Below are positions 49,413 through 57,949 of a DNA stretch of 64,000 nucleotides, piece by piece. A program made the position numbers and the translations under genes. Under the pieces are notes generated by a model, which worked only from the letters and a program-made list of their open reading frames with translations, did no database searches and was not told the DNA's origin. Positions within the stretch are counted from its first letter, which is position 1. Each line of letters starts with the position of its first letter. This DNA comes from Luteimonas viscosa (lineage in GTDB: Bacteria > Pseudomonadota > Gammaproteobacteria > Xanthomonadales > Xanthomonadaceae), in contig NZ_VTFT01000001.1 in the NCBI RefSeq assembly GCF_008244685.1, forward strand, positions 909,248 through 973,247. The letters run 5' to 3'.

Positions 49413-52042
49413 CGCTTGCCCCCCAGGAATGTACGCACCCGGGCGAAGTCGTTGTTCGCCACGGCGTCGGTGTCGGTAAACAGCATTTCGTAGTCGATGC
49501 GATCAGGATTAAGCCTGGCCCATTCACGTACAGCCATCGCCTTGCGCCCGTCTTCGCCGTCGGTCTCGTCCCTGCGCAGGCGTTCCTGCTTGATCTCCAC
49601 GATGAGCAGCTTGCCGCTGCCGGGCTTGCCGCCGGTGGCTGGCTTGCGCCGGATCAGGAAGTCCGGCGAGTACGGATGCCAGCGGCCGTCCACACCCTTG
49701 TACTCGACCACGAAATCGGTCTTGTCGCGGCCCAGCCCCCCGGTGAAGTACACGTCCTCGATGTCCCCCGCATCGATCCGCAGGGCATCCAGCACCTTGG
49801 CGAGGAAGTCCTTCTCCGGCAGCGAGTCGAAGTTGTACGGGCTGTAGTGGAAGCCGAAACTGCCCCCGTAATCGGCGCGGGCATCGTCCACGCACCACAA
49901 GCGGTTGGCCCTGTCCTTGCGGTAGGTGATTTCCGCGGTGCGGACGGGCTGGCCACTGTGGTCCTGCTCTTCGTTGAAGCGTTCAGGCCGCACCAGCGCA
50001 AGCGCCACTTCCATTTCCTCGGTTTCGGTCTCGTAGTGGCGCACCTGGTCCTCAAGCTGACCCGCCAGCGAATCTAGGTGGCGCAGCGGCACATCTCCGT
50101 CGCCGTAGGCAACGCGCAGTGCATCCAGCACCGCAAACAGCGGAAGCCGGTAGCGGGCGGCCAGGTCCGCGGCCGCTGTGCGGGCGTCGGTCGCTTCGAT
50201 GGCGGCCTCGACTGGCAGCGCGTCACCCAGCTCGCGCATGACGCGCAGACTGCTGACCTGGGCGGCCAACTCGTAACGCTGTACGGTCAGCGCGGGATCG
50301 TCGTCCCGTGGACGCTGCAGTTCAAGCGTCTCTGGAATCCTTGTTTCCATCCGGCGCACGCGAACGATCTGCCGCTTGAGCACCAGCGGCGGGATGTCCT
50401 CCTTGAGCAGCACGATCTTCGCGTGACGCAGATTCTCACGCCCCTGCTTGAGATCGGAGAGGGATTCGCCGTAGGTCTCCTGCAACTGGCGATCGAGCAC
50501 CGCATAGTTGTCTTGCGACAGGTAAATCTTGGCCTTATGCGGGTTGCCGGGCACCTGGCGCAGACAGCGCGTGGCCGCCTGCAGCACGAAGTTGTTGGAG
50601 GACTGCAGGTTGCGGGCGAGCGCACAGGCGAACAGGCTGGGGCAGTTCCAGCCTTCGGTGCCACGGTTCACCAGCAGGATGACGCGGTGCGGCGCGGTCG
50701 GGTCGTTGAGCCGGTTGAAGGCATCCACGTCGGCCTGCGGGCTGTGCGAGTGGTTGGCCAGACACTCCGTAGGCATATGTCCATTAGCCGCCAGCGCCGC
50801 CTCCACGACCGGGCGCATGGCCTCCAGGTCGTCGGTTTGCGGGAAATACAATGCCAGCTTGGCCTTGGCGCCGTTCGGCAGCGACACGCTGCCGTAGTGC
50901 TTGAGGAAATCACCGACGACTTCGGAGATATAAGGCTTGATGTCATCGCCGAAATCGTAGGCCTCGATGTTGCCGGACACGGGCTTCAGATAGCCATCCT
51001 CGATGCCCTGTGACAAGCCATACCAGTACACGACGTCCAGAAGTGGCTGCTTGTTGTAGTACGGGGTGCCGGTGGTGTTGACCACGCAGACGACATTCGT
51101 CTCGCTGGCCAGGTAGTCCACGGTCTTGCGCACCTTCTTCAACTCAGCATCCATCGACTGGCCATAGGTGTGGTGCGCCTCGTCGGAGAACACGCCCAGA
51201 TGTGGCAGCTGTGCCAGCCGCTGAAGGCGACGGTTGGCCACGTCCTGCTTGAGCTGATCGGCATCGCCGGCGCCGGCAAACAGGCTGCCCAGGTCGCCCT
51301 TTCGGATGGACGCTTTCTGGATGCGGATCTTCTCGGTGTTGGTGACAACGATGTTGTAGTGGGAGCCCGGGATCACGTCGATGTCCGGGCTTCCGTCGCG
51401 GGTGAAGTTCAGTTTGACGCTGGCGGCGAACGGCTTGTGCATCCGCGGTGGCAGGATGCCGTCAAAGGGCATCGTCGCCAGCTCCCGCAGAGACTCGATG
51501 ATGGTCTTGCCGGGCGCGAACACCAGCGCGTTGTGCACGAAGTCCTCGTCAGGGTATTCCTGCGCCATCGCGAACTCGGTGGCGATGATCGCGCCGATTA
51601 GCATGGTCTTGCCGGCGCCCATTGCCAGCGCAAGGATGTAGCTTGGGTAGTCCAGGTTCAGGGTTTCTCGGAGGGACTCAAGTTTGTGCTGCTTGACGAA
51701 CGCGTCGTCTGTGCGGATGTGCTCGATCAACGCATCGAACCCATGCTCCTCGACATACTCGCGCAGCGCATCACTGGTCAGGCCGAGCGCCTTACGCAGC
51801 TCGACGCGACGTTGAACCAGGCTCTGGTAGAGATCGAACACACTTGGCGTGCTGCGAACCAGCCGCAGGTACCAGTAGGTTTCAAGCGCTCGCACTTGGG
51901 GAAGGCGCAGGAATGGCGGACGGCTTACATCCCTACCAGCCGCCCAATCGAGCACTTCAGCAATGGCTGGATAGTCGTCGTGTGCGTAGCCAGCAGCCCT
52001 CCAGGCGGACAATTTTTCCCCGATTACGCTGCTCAGCTGCAT
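49409..52042 (-). CDS. Type III restriction enzyme Res subunit
   Basis: 877-residue ATP-dependent restriction subunit. SF2 helicase motifs: Walker A AMGAGKT (about residue 140), motif II FSDEAHH, and motif VI-like QAATRCLRQ. The C-terminal PD-(D/E)xK nuclease is visible as YSPDFLIRRK, then LLIVEIKQE (about 800-835). It pairs with Mod, overlapping by ATGA at 49409-49412. No regulator is adjacent; the promoter must be just left of 52042 in the short AraC-side gap. This is the largest gene of the island. Confidence 0.92.
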   Translation of the reverse strand: MQLSSVIGEKLSAWRAAGYAHDDYPAIAEVLDWAAGRDVSRPPFLRLPQVRALETYWYLRLVRSTPSVFDLYQSLVQRRVELRKALGLTSDALREYVEEHGFDALIEHIRTDDAFVKQHKLESLRETLNLDYPSYILALAMGAGKTMLIGAIIATEFAMAQEYPDEDFVHNALVFAPGKTIIESLRELATMPFDGILPPRMHKPFAASVKLNFTRDGSPDIDVIPGSHYNIVVTNTEKIRIQKASIRKGDLGSLFAGAGDADQLKQDVANRRLQRLAQLPHLGVFSDEAHHTYGQSMDAELKKVRKTVDYLASETNVVCVVNTTGTPYYNKQPLLDVVYWYGLSQGIEDGYLKPVSGNIEAYDFGDDIKPYISEVVGDFLKHYGSVSLPNGAKAKLALYFPQTDDLEAMRPVVEAALAANGHMPTECLANHSHSPQADVDAFNRLNDPTAPHRVILLVNRGTEGWNCPSLFACALARNLQSSNNFVLQAATRCLRQVPGNPHKAKIYLSQDNYAVLDRQLQETYGESLSDLKQGRENLRHAKIVLLKEDIPPLVLKRQIVRVRRMETRIPETLELQRPRDDDPALTVQRYELAAQVSSLRVMRELGDALPVEAAIEATDARTAAADLAARYRLPLFAVLDALRVAYGDGDVPLRHLDSLAGQLEDQVRHYETETEEMEVALALVRPERFNEEQDHSGQPVRTAEITYRKDRANRLWCVDDARADYGGSFGFHYSPYNFDSLPEKDFLAKVLDALRIDAGDIEDVYFTGGLGRDKTDFVVEYKGVDGRWHPYSPDFLIRRKPATGGKPGSGKLLIVEIKQERLRRDETDGEDGRKAMAVREWARLNPDRIDYEMLFTDTDAVANNDFARVRTFLGGKR

Positions 52043-52204
52043 TGATCAATCCGGTGGCGATATGCTGCTTCATCATATTGGAAGGCGGACATTCGCGGAT
52101 AGTTGTCTCGCTAGCGCTCTCAACAAGTCGAGTTGTCAGTGCGAAGCGTTCCGCGCCCAAGAGCAGCGGGACCACTGTGCCTAGACGATGCGCACGCTGA
52201 CGGC

Positions 52205-53080
52205 TTAGACGTGCTTGCGCGGCGAAACCCCATACCGCCTCCGAAACCCCTTCGACAACGCCCCCGCCCCCGAGAACCCCAACTCGTGCGCCACCTGCTT
52301 CACCGCCCTGCCCTCGCGCAGGCGGGTGGCGGCCAGGCCCAGGCGCCAGTCGAGCACGTAGGCGGCGGGCGTGGTGCCCACGGCGTGCTTGAACGCGGCG
52401 GCGAAGGCGCTGCGCGACATGCCGGCCTGCGCGGCCAGGCGTTCGAGCGGCCAGGGCTCGCCGGGGCGCGCGTGCAGGGCGCTGAGCGCCTTGGCCAGCT
52501 GCGGGTGCGACAGGCCGGCGAGCGTGCCGTGGTGCACGCCGGACTGGGCAGGATGGTCCAGCGCCCAGCGCAGCACCTGCACCAGCAGCACCTCGAACAG
52601 GCGGCCGGCGAGCAGGCGCGAGCCGCAGCGCACGCGGTCGGCTTCGGCGAACAGCAGGTCGAGCGTGGGGCCCAGGCCCTCCACCGCCGCCAGCGGCACG
52701 GCCAGCAGTGCGGGCAGCGACTGCACGATGGGGTTGCGCTCGCCGCCGTCGAAATCGAGCGTGGCGCAGGTGAAGTCCGGGCCGTCCACCGGGGCGTTGC
52801 GGAACACGTGGTGCACCGGGCGCGCGAACAGCAGCAGGGTGGGCTCGGCGAGCGCGGTGCGCACCAGGCCGTGGTCGCTCCGGTGCTCGACCTCCATCGT
52901 GCCGCGGCGCAGCACGTGCAGGAAGGCGCGCCCGGGCACGGCGTCGAACACGTGCAGGCCGCACAGCGGGCCGGTGTAGAACAGCTGGGCGCGGACGTGG
53001 AAGCGGTCGAGGATGGGGGCGAGGCGGTCGACCGGGGCGGGCTCAGGGGCGCCTGTCTTGGACGAATCGGCAGGTTTCAT
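52205..53080 (-). CDS. AraC-family transcription regulator
   Basis: 291-residue regulator. The N-terminal cupin-like domain (about 20-175) binds an effector, and the C-terminal double helix-turn-helix (about 190-290) has AAQAGMSRSAFAAAFKHAVG and the second helix ending GVSPRKHV. The gene is divergent from a carboxymuconolactone decarboxylase-like gene, and such AraC members typically control that neighbour. The ATG at 53080 is the start. The effector is unknown. Confidence 0.9.
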   Translation of the reverse strand: MKPADSSKTGAPEPAPVDRLAPILDRFHVRAQLFYTGPLCGLHVFDAVPGRAFLHVLRRGTMEVEHRSDHGLVRTALAEPTLLLFARPVHHVFRNAPVDGPDFTCATLDFDGGERNPIVQSLPALLAVPLAAVEGLGPTLDLLFAEADRVRCGSRLLAGRLFEVLLVQVLRWALDHPAQSGVHHGTLAGLSHPQLAKALSALHARPGEPWPLERLAAQAGMSRSAFAAAFKHAVGTTPAAYVLDWRLGLAATRLREGRAVKQVAHELGFSGAGALSKGFRRRYGVSPRKHV

Positions 53081-53166
53081 GGACGGATCGGCGCCTTGCG
53101 TCCAGAACGGGCGCCTAGTCTAGCCGCAGCCGCCACTCCGGCGGCATCGAGGCCAAGGAGCCCGCC

Positions 53167-53712
53167 ATGTCCCGCATTCCCCTGATCGACCCGGCCACCA
53201 CAACCCCCGACCGCCAGGCCCTGCTGTCCGAGATCCACGCCGCCTTCGGCGCCACGCCCAACATGTTCCGCACGGTGGCTAATTCGCCCGCCGCGCTGCG
53301 CGCGATGTGGGGCGCGTTCGGCGCGCTGGGCGGCGGCGTGCTGCCCGCGCGGCTGGGCGAGCAGGTGGCGGTGGCCATCGCCGACCGCAACGCCTGCGAG
53401 TACTGCCTGGCCGCGCACACCGCCCTGGGCCGCAAGGCCGGCGCCAGCGCGCAGGAGATGAGCGAGGCGCAGGACGGCCGTTCGAGTGATCCGAAGACGG
53501 CGGCGGCGCTGCGCTTCGCGCTGGCGGTGGTGGAGCGGCGCGGGCAGGTGGAGGCGGACGAGGTGGAGGCGCTGCGGGTGGCGGGGTTCGACGACGGGGA
53601 GATCGTCGAGCTGCTGGCGCATGTGGCGTTGAACCTGTTCACCAATTACGTGAACGTGGCGCTGGGGGTGCCGGTGGATTTTCCGGGGGTGCGGTTGCGG
53701 AAGGCTGCCTGA
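53167..53712 (+). CDS. AhpD-like/carboxymuconolactone decarboxylase family protein
   Basis: 181-residue AhpD-fold protein. The redox motif is NACEYCLAAHTALG (Glu, CxxC, His at about residues 77-86), as in AhpD-like peroxide-reducing proteins and relatives. A second helix pair (FALAVVERRG, LLAHVALNLFTNYVNVALG) completes the fold. The likely role is thiol-dependent peroxide reduction. The ATG at 53167 has AAGGAG 7 bp upstream. It is controlled, by layout, by the divergent AraC regulator. The stop is followed by repeat-rich DNA. Confidence 0.88.
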   Translation: MSRIPLIDPATTTPDRQALLSEIHAAFGATPNMFRTVANSPAALRAMWGAFGALGGGVLPARLGEQVAVAIADRNACEYCLAAHTALGRKAGASAQEMSEAQDGRSSDPKTAAALRFALAVVERRGQVEADEVEALRVAGFDDGEIVELLAHVALNLFTNYVNVALGVPVDFPGVRLRKAA

Positions 53713-53880
53713 GCCTTGCGACTGCCGGATGCCTGGCTTTCCTTCCTCCGCTCAGCGGGGGAAGGTGCCGGAGGCGGATGAGGGCGCGCCGAAGGCGCGA
53801 AGACGACTTCAGTGCTGCGCGCAGCTAATCGGCAGCGGCGCCCGATGCCGTAGATTTTCCGGGGGCGAGTGAGCATCCGC

Positions 53881-54111
53881 GCCTTCGGTGTGCCCTCATC
53901 CGCCCTGTCGGGCACCTTCTCCCGTGAAACGGGAGAAGGGAAAGCACAGCGTTCCGCGCCTTCGGTGTGCCCTCATCCGCCCTGTCGGGCACCTTCTCCC
54001 GTGAAACGGGAGAAGGGAAAGCACAACGTTCCGCGCCTTCGGGGCGGGCCCTCATCCGCGCTTCGGACCTTCCGCCGGTGAAGGGCGCAATGCCCCTTGC
54101 AACGGGCGGAA
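53881..54111. repeat. 77-bp tandem duplication of the palindromic repeat
   Basis: The unit starting GCCTTCGGTGTGCCCTCATC begins at 53881 and 53958, and a partial third at 54035, an exact 77-bp period with one visible difference (CACAGCG/CACAACG). Each unit has CTTCTCCCGTGAAACGGGAG. It lies in the 517-bp gene-free gap 53713-54229 with further copies near 53740 and 54170. No gene is supported there. Confidence 0.85.
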
Positions 54112-54229
54112 GCAACGGCGGAGGCCGCCTTTCGTCTTCGCGGCGGATCGCCTCAGGCGCGTTCGGCACTTTCCCCCTGCGCAGCGGGGGGAAGGCAGGG
54201 CTGCCCGCAGGATGGCTTCGCGCTCCGGG

Positions 54230-54538
54230 CTATCCCATCCATGCGGGAATATCGCGTTGCGCATGCAGGACCCGCCACACGTCCAGGTGGGCGTCGCGTT
54301 CGACGTAGAAGATCAGGTAAGGAAAGCCCTTCAGCGGCCAGTATCGGAGGCCGTCGATCTGCAGCGGCACCGAATAGCGCGGCGAACCTGCTGCGGGGTG
54401 CCTGCCCAGGTACGACAGGGCGGTCTCCACCGCATCCAGGAAACGCTCGCCTGTACGCAGATCGGCGTTGTCGACATAGCAGACGGCGGCATCGGCCACG
54501 TCGCGTCGCGCGGCTTGGCGCCATGCCAGCGGTTTCAC
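54230..54538 (-). CDS. ParE/RelE-family toxin
   Basis: 102-residue toxin: an N-terminal helix (WRQAARRDVADAAVCYVDN), YLGRHPAAGSPRYSVPLQIDG, and the LKGFPYLIFYVERDA strand, the usual ParE pattern with the family tyrosine. The GTG at 54538 shares GTGA with the antitoxin stop. The target (gyrase or mRNA) is not decided by sequence. The pair is probably self-regulated through the antitoxin. Confidence 0.87.
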   Translation of the reverse strand: MKPLAWRQAARRDVADAAVCYVDNADLRTGERFLDAVETALSYLGRHPAAGSPRYSVPLQIDGLRYWPLKGFPYLIFYVERDAHLDVWRVLHAQRDIPAWMG

Positions 54539-54774
54539 TTCGCGGCGTGCTCGCGCAACCCGGCCCGCATCTTCTCGAAGGTCTGTGCGGTGGCCGGTTC
54601 GGCAGGGCCCGAGTTGAGGCCGTCGAGCAACATCCCCCGCAACGCTTGGACATCGCGCTGCTTGCGGATCAATTCGCGAAGGTACTCGCTGCTGGAGCCG
54701 TAGGCATGTGCGGCCACCTGCTCGTCCACGAACTGTTTGAGCTCGTCCGGCAGGGAAATGTTCATGGTGGCCAT
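54535..54774 (-). CDS. ParD-family antitoxin
   Basis: 79-residue ribbon-helix-helix antitoxin of the ParD type: ATMNISLPDELKQFVDEQV then the second helix SSSEYLRELIRKQ. The acidic C-terminus binds the toxin. The ATG at 54774 has GGAG 6 bp upstream. It overlaps the toxin start by 4 bp (GTGA). Confidence 0.88.
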   Translation of the reverse strand: MATMNISLPDELKQFVDEQVAAHAYGSSSEYLRELIRKQRDVQALRGMLLDGLNSGPAEPATAQTFEKMRAGLREHAAK

Positions 54775-54915
54775 GGTGGGCTCCTATGGCAAAGATTGCC
54801 AAGAGTGTGCCTGCTGGCTGGATGGCCCGCAAGCGCCCCGTTCGGGACCGCCAGGCCCGCTGGTGGGAATGGACGGACCGGTGCCGACGCGCGGATCGGG
54901 GTGCCAATGCCCGCA

Positions 54916-55425
54916 CTAGTCGGCGGTGCCGTCCACCAGCACGTACTCCCGACCGCGACTCCTCCAGACCGGGGCCTCCGGGTCGAGCTGGATGCAGGGG
55001 CGGCCGCCGCAGGAGGTGATCTCGACCTGTCGGGCGGCGCGCTGCACTTCGGCCGACACCTCGGCGGCATCGGCGCGGGCGCGGGCATCCTGCAGCCGTG
55101 TGTACTCGTGGCCGAGCAGCACCAGGAAGCCGAAGACCAGCAGCGCCAGGCCGACGCTGATGGCCGCCAGCCACTGCCATGCCCGGCGCACCGCCGGACG
55201 CAGGGCGAGTTCGGTGCGGGACTGGTGGTCTAGGAACAGGCGCGCCATCGCCTGCCGGAACTGCGCTTCTTCCGCGTTGCGGATGGCGGCCAGGTCGCCA
55301 GCGGCGGCCTGTGCGTGCTGCACGCGATCGGCCGCGTGTTGCGCCTGCGTGGCCTGATGGTCGGCGGCCCGCTCGAGCCGTTCCACCGCCAGCATCAGCC
55401 GGCGGATGACATCCGTGTCGTTCAT
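54916..55425 (-). CDS. Membrane-anchored coiled-coil hypothetical protein
   Basis: 169-residue protein. A long N-terminal coiled coil (about 1-75, VERLERAADHQATQAQHAAD) is followed by one membrane helix (about 90-112, AISVGLALLVFGFLVLLGH) and a periplasmic tail with one Cys pair (SCGGRPC). It starts 15 bp after the metallopeptidase gene, in the same operon. It could be an extra immunity factor or chaperone for that effector; this is inference. Confidence 0.65.
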   Translation of the reverse strand: MNDTDVIRRLMLAVERLERAADHQATQAQHAADRVQHAQAAAGDLAAIRNAEEAQFRQAMARLFLDHQSRTELALRPAVRRAWQWLAAISVGLALLVFGFLVLLGHEYTRLQDARARADAAEVSAEVQRAARQVEITSCGGRPCIQLDPEAPVWRSRGREYVLVDGTAD

Positions 55426-55439
55426 GGCCCCTGCTCCGT

Positions 55440-57104
55440 CTAGCGTTCCATCGCGTGTTGCGGTGCCTGCGGGGCGGGTTGCGCGAACTCCGCCATGACG
55501 TGGCGCGCCTGCGTGGCGGGCGCGTCCGCTGACCATTCTTCTCGCGGCGGGCGCGGTGCCTGAAGCGCCTCGGCGTCCTGCGCGCGGCGGGCTGCATCGT
55601 CCAGACCACCCGGCCACAGATGCTGGCCTGCTTCGGAGCGCAGGAAGGCCCGCTGCACGCCACGCGCGGCGGCGTCATCGCGCGCCTGCAGCGCATCGAT
55701 CCAGGCATCCACGACGGGATCGCCGCTGGCGCCGATGCGCGCGTGGTTGGCGACCGGGACGTGGCGGTGGTCGTGGCCCATGCTGGCGTCCTGGGTGTGG
55801 TGGAACCGGCCCGGCATGGCCGGCGTGTGGCTGGTGTCGAGGTACGGGCGCGGCGACCGGTTCGCGCCGAGGTCCAGCCCTTCGCGTTCGATCAGGTCTT
55901 CCTTCAGGCCGAGGCCGGCCATGTCGATCGCGATCTGCGGTCGCGCGCCGCGGATGCGCACGTTGGCGCGATCCTCGGCGGCAACGATCCGCTCCAGCGC
56001 CCAGGTACCGTAGTAATTCGTGTAGTCGGCAGTCGCGGTGGGCCGCCCTTCCCCGAGCGCCACCGGCCGCTGCCCGGGCTGGGCGTGCAGCGGCGAGGGG
56101 CGATCGAAGTAGTGCCGCCCCATGGCGGCGATGTTGGCGGGTGTCGCGCTCAGGCTGCCGTCGGGGTTGAAGGTGAGGCCGGGGTTGATGATCGCTTTCG
56201 AAGGATCGGACGGATTGCGTCGGATGAAATCCAGCACGCGATCATTACGGGTGTCGAGCATTAGCGCGAGCCCGTCGTCATGAGGACGTGCCTGCCTTTG
56301 CCTGTCCAGCAATGCATTCCAGCCCGCGATCTCCGCCTTGGCTTCGTCCACCCGGCCAGCTCCGATGTATGCGCGGAGCTCATCGGTGTAATCATGGATC
56401 GCGCTGCGCTCGATCGCCTGTCGACGCACCTGATCCAGGAATGTCAGCGTCGCCTGGCTTTTGGCCGCGTTGTTGAAACCATGCTGGATCTCATGGCCCA
56501 GCACGAAGGTGAGGTCGTGAGCGTTGTACGTGCCGCCGGGGTTACCGGGTGTGCGGCTCTGCAACGCCGCCGGCGGGAGATTGATGCCCTTGGGAGTGCC
56601 GTCGGCCGTGCTTCCGTCATAGGTGGCTCCGGCGGCCATGCCGTTTCCCAGCAGGCTGAAGTGCTGCACGTGCGATCGTGCAACGGCGGACTTGAGTTGC
56701 GCTGCGAGTGCAGGCGAACCGTTGAAGGTCGCCTGGAGGTTACCAACCATGTCTTGCGTCACGGCTTGCCGCTGCGCCGAAGCATCCTGCCAGGTCTTGT
56801 GCGCGAAATCGGCGATGAGTGCCTGGACACCGACCACTGCATCGAGATCACGATCGCGAAAGCTGGCGGCAGGCAGTTCGATCAAACCGGCGCGCTTGTC
56901 GTAACTGCCAATGAGCGTTCCATTGTTCGAGTCGACTGCGAAACTTCGAAGTCGTCCGGAAGCGGCCAGCCCATTGAGAAGGTCCAGACGATCCGGGTCG
57001 GCCATCACTGCCGCGCGCAAGTGACTGTCCTGAGCAGAGGTGAGGCCGCCCTGCGCACGTGATTGCCTGAAGACTGCTTCGAGATGCGGATTCGGCACGG
57101 CCAT
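55440..57104 (-). CDS. Candidate secreted toxin with zinc metallopeptidase motif
   Basis: 554-residue protein without signal peptide. The zincin motif VLGHEIQHGFN (His204, Glu205, His208) is followed by a likely third ligand Glu242 in DELRAY. The N-terminal about 200 residues and the C-terminal third (DAWIDALQARDDAAARGVQ, then a Pro/Gln-rich end) have no domain I recognise; no clear XVIPCD is seen. An AGGAGG ribosome site precedes the ATG at 57104. An upstream lipoprotein and downstream membrane protein make a three-gene unit like effector-immunity sets. Confidence 0.72.
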   Translation of the reverse strand: MAVPNPHLEAVFRQSRAQGGLTSAQDSHLRAAVMADPDRLDLLNGLAASGRLRSFAVDSNNGTLIGSYDKRAGLIELPAASFRDRDLDAVVGVQALIADFAHKTWQDASAQRQAVTQDMVGNLQATFNGSPALAAQLKSAVARSHVQHFSLLGNGMAAGATYDGSTADGTPKGINLPPAALQSRTPGNPGGTYNAHDLTFVLGHEIQHGFNNAAKSQATLTFLDQVRRQAIERSAIHDYTDELRAYIGAGRVDEAKAEIAGWNALLDRQRQARPHDDGLALMLDTRNDRVLDFIRRNPSDPSKAIINPGLTFNPDGSLSATPANIAAMGRHYFDRPSPLHAQPGQRPVALGEGRPTATADYTNYYGTWALERIVAAEDRANVRIRGARPQIAIDMAGLGLKEDLIEREGLDLGANRSPRPYLDTSHTPAMPGRFHHTQDASMGHDHRHVPVANHARIGASGDPVVDAWIDALQARDDAAARGVQRAFLRSEAGQHLWPGGLDDAARRAQDAEALQAPRPPREEWSADAPATQARHVMAEFAQPAPQAPQHAMER

Positions 57105-57119
57105 CCTTGGCCTCCTGTG

Positions 57120-57773
57120 TCAGCTCAGTGTTCCGATGGATTCCACGCAAAGGCGGCCGGAATTTCCGTTCTCGAGTCTTGGAATGATCGAGAGGGTGAT
57201 ATCGCCCTTGTAATAGCGCACCGAACGCAGCTCACCGATCTCACCGGGAACCGGGGCGTCGCGGTACCCCATCGACAGCAACGCATTGTGGTAGGCATCA
57301 AAGTCGAGGCTGCACGCCTCCGCCATGTCGGCCCAACGTTCCTCCTCATTGACGAAGGACAGGTCAATCCCCCGGGCGTTGGACGATGCTCCGGGAATGT
57401 AGCTGACGACATAGCGCCATCCACCGCCCAGATCATCGCTGGCGACGCCTCCCCGCGTCCCTTCGGACTTGGGGACGATGCGGACCCCCATCACCTCGTT
57501 GATGCGCTCCAAGGTCAGCTGTTCGCGCGACTCCAGGCTCCCGATGAGTTTCAGGAAGCGCTGTCCGATCTCTTCGGGGGAGAAGCTCAACTTGTCCGCA
57601 GGGCGTGATTCAGGCGCGTCCATGGCCTCGGCCTCCTGTGCCGTCGTGGAAGCGGGTGCGGGCGTGGAATGGGCGCAAGCAGCGGTGGCGAGGGTGAGCA
57701 TCGCGGCCGCCAGCAAGGGCCGGAGACGGCGGATGCCGAAGCCATCGGGGCGGTTCCATCGCGTCATCGTCAT
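57120..57773 (-). CDS. Probable immunity lipoprotein of the metallopeptidase
   Basis: 217-residue predicted lipoprotein: signal peptide with a Cys in ATAACAHS, a short linker, then a soluble domain (IGQRFLKLIGSLESREQL, GGWRYVVSYIPGASS, ending RLENGNSGRLCVESIG). It ends 15 bp before the metallopeptidase gene, the position typical of T4SS immunity genes. No similarity to the immunity pair at 27999-29140 is evident by eye. In-frame ATGs occur at 57782, 57773 and 57767; 57773 is preferred for spacing. Confidence 0.65.
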   Translation of the reverse strand: MTMTRWNRPDGFGIRRLRPLLAAAMLTLATAACAHSTPAPASTTAQEAEAMDAPESRPADKLSFSPEEIGQRFLKLIGSLESREQLTLERINEVMGVRIVPKSEGTRGGVASDDLGGGWRYVVSYIPGASSNARGIDLSFVNEEERWADMAEACSLDFDAYHNALLSMGYRDAPVPGEIGELRSVRYYKGDITLSIIPRLENGNSGRLCVESIGTLS

Positions 57774-57949
57774 GCGTTCCATCGCAAGGCCGGGCCCCAG
57801 CATACCCGTCAATGGGAGCGCGGCAAACCATGGGGCCGGGAGAGTGCGGCTGGGGGTGGTTCCGGGAAAGGGAGGTGCCTGCGCGACTGCGATTCCCCGC
57901 GCATTCGCCCACCCTCCTGCAACGATTTCCCGATCCGGTTTCCGACCGC

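Noticed and set aside
55440..57104. XVIPCD in the metallopeptidase
   Set aside because: The SERxAASL-type and TP-E-S motifs seen in the first effector were not found, so a secretion domain is not claimed.
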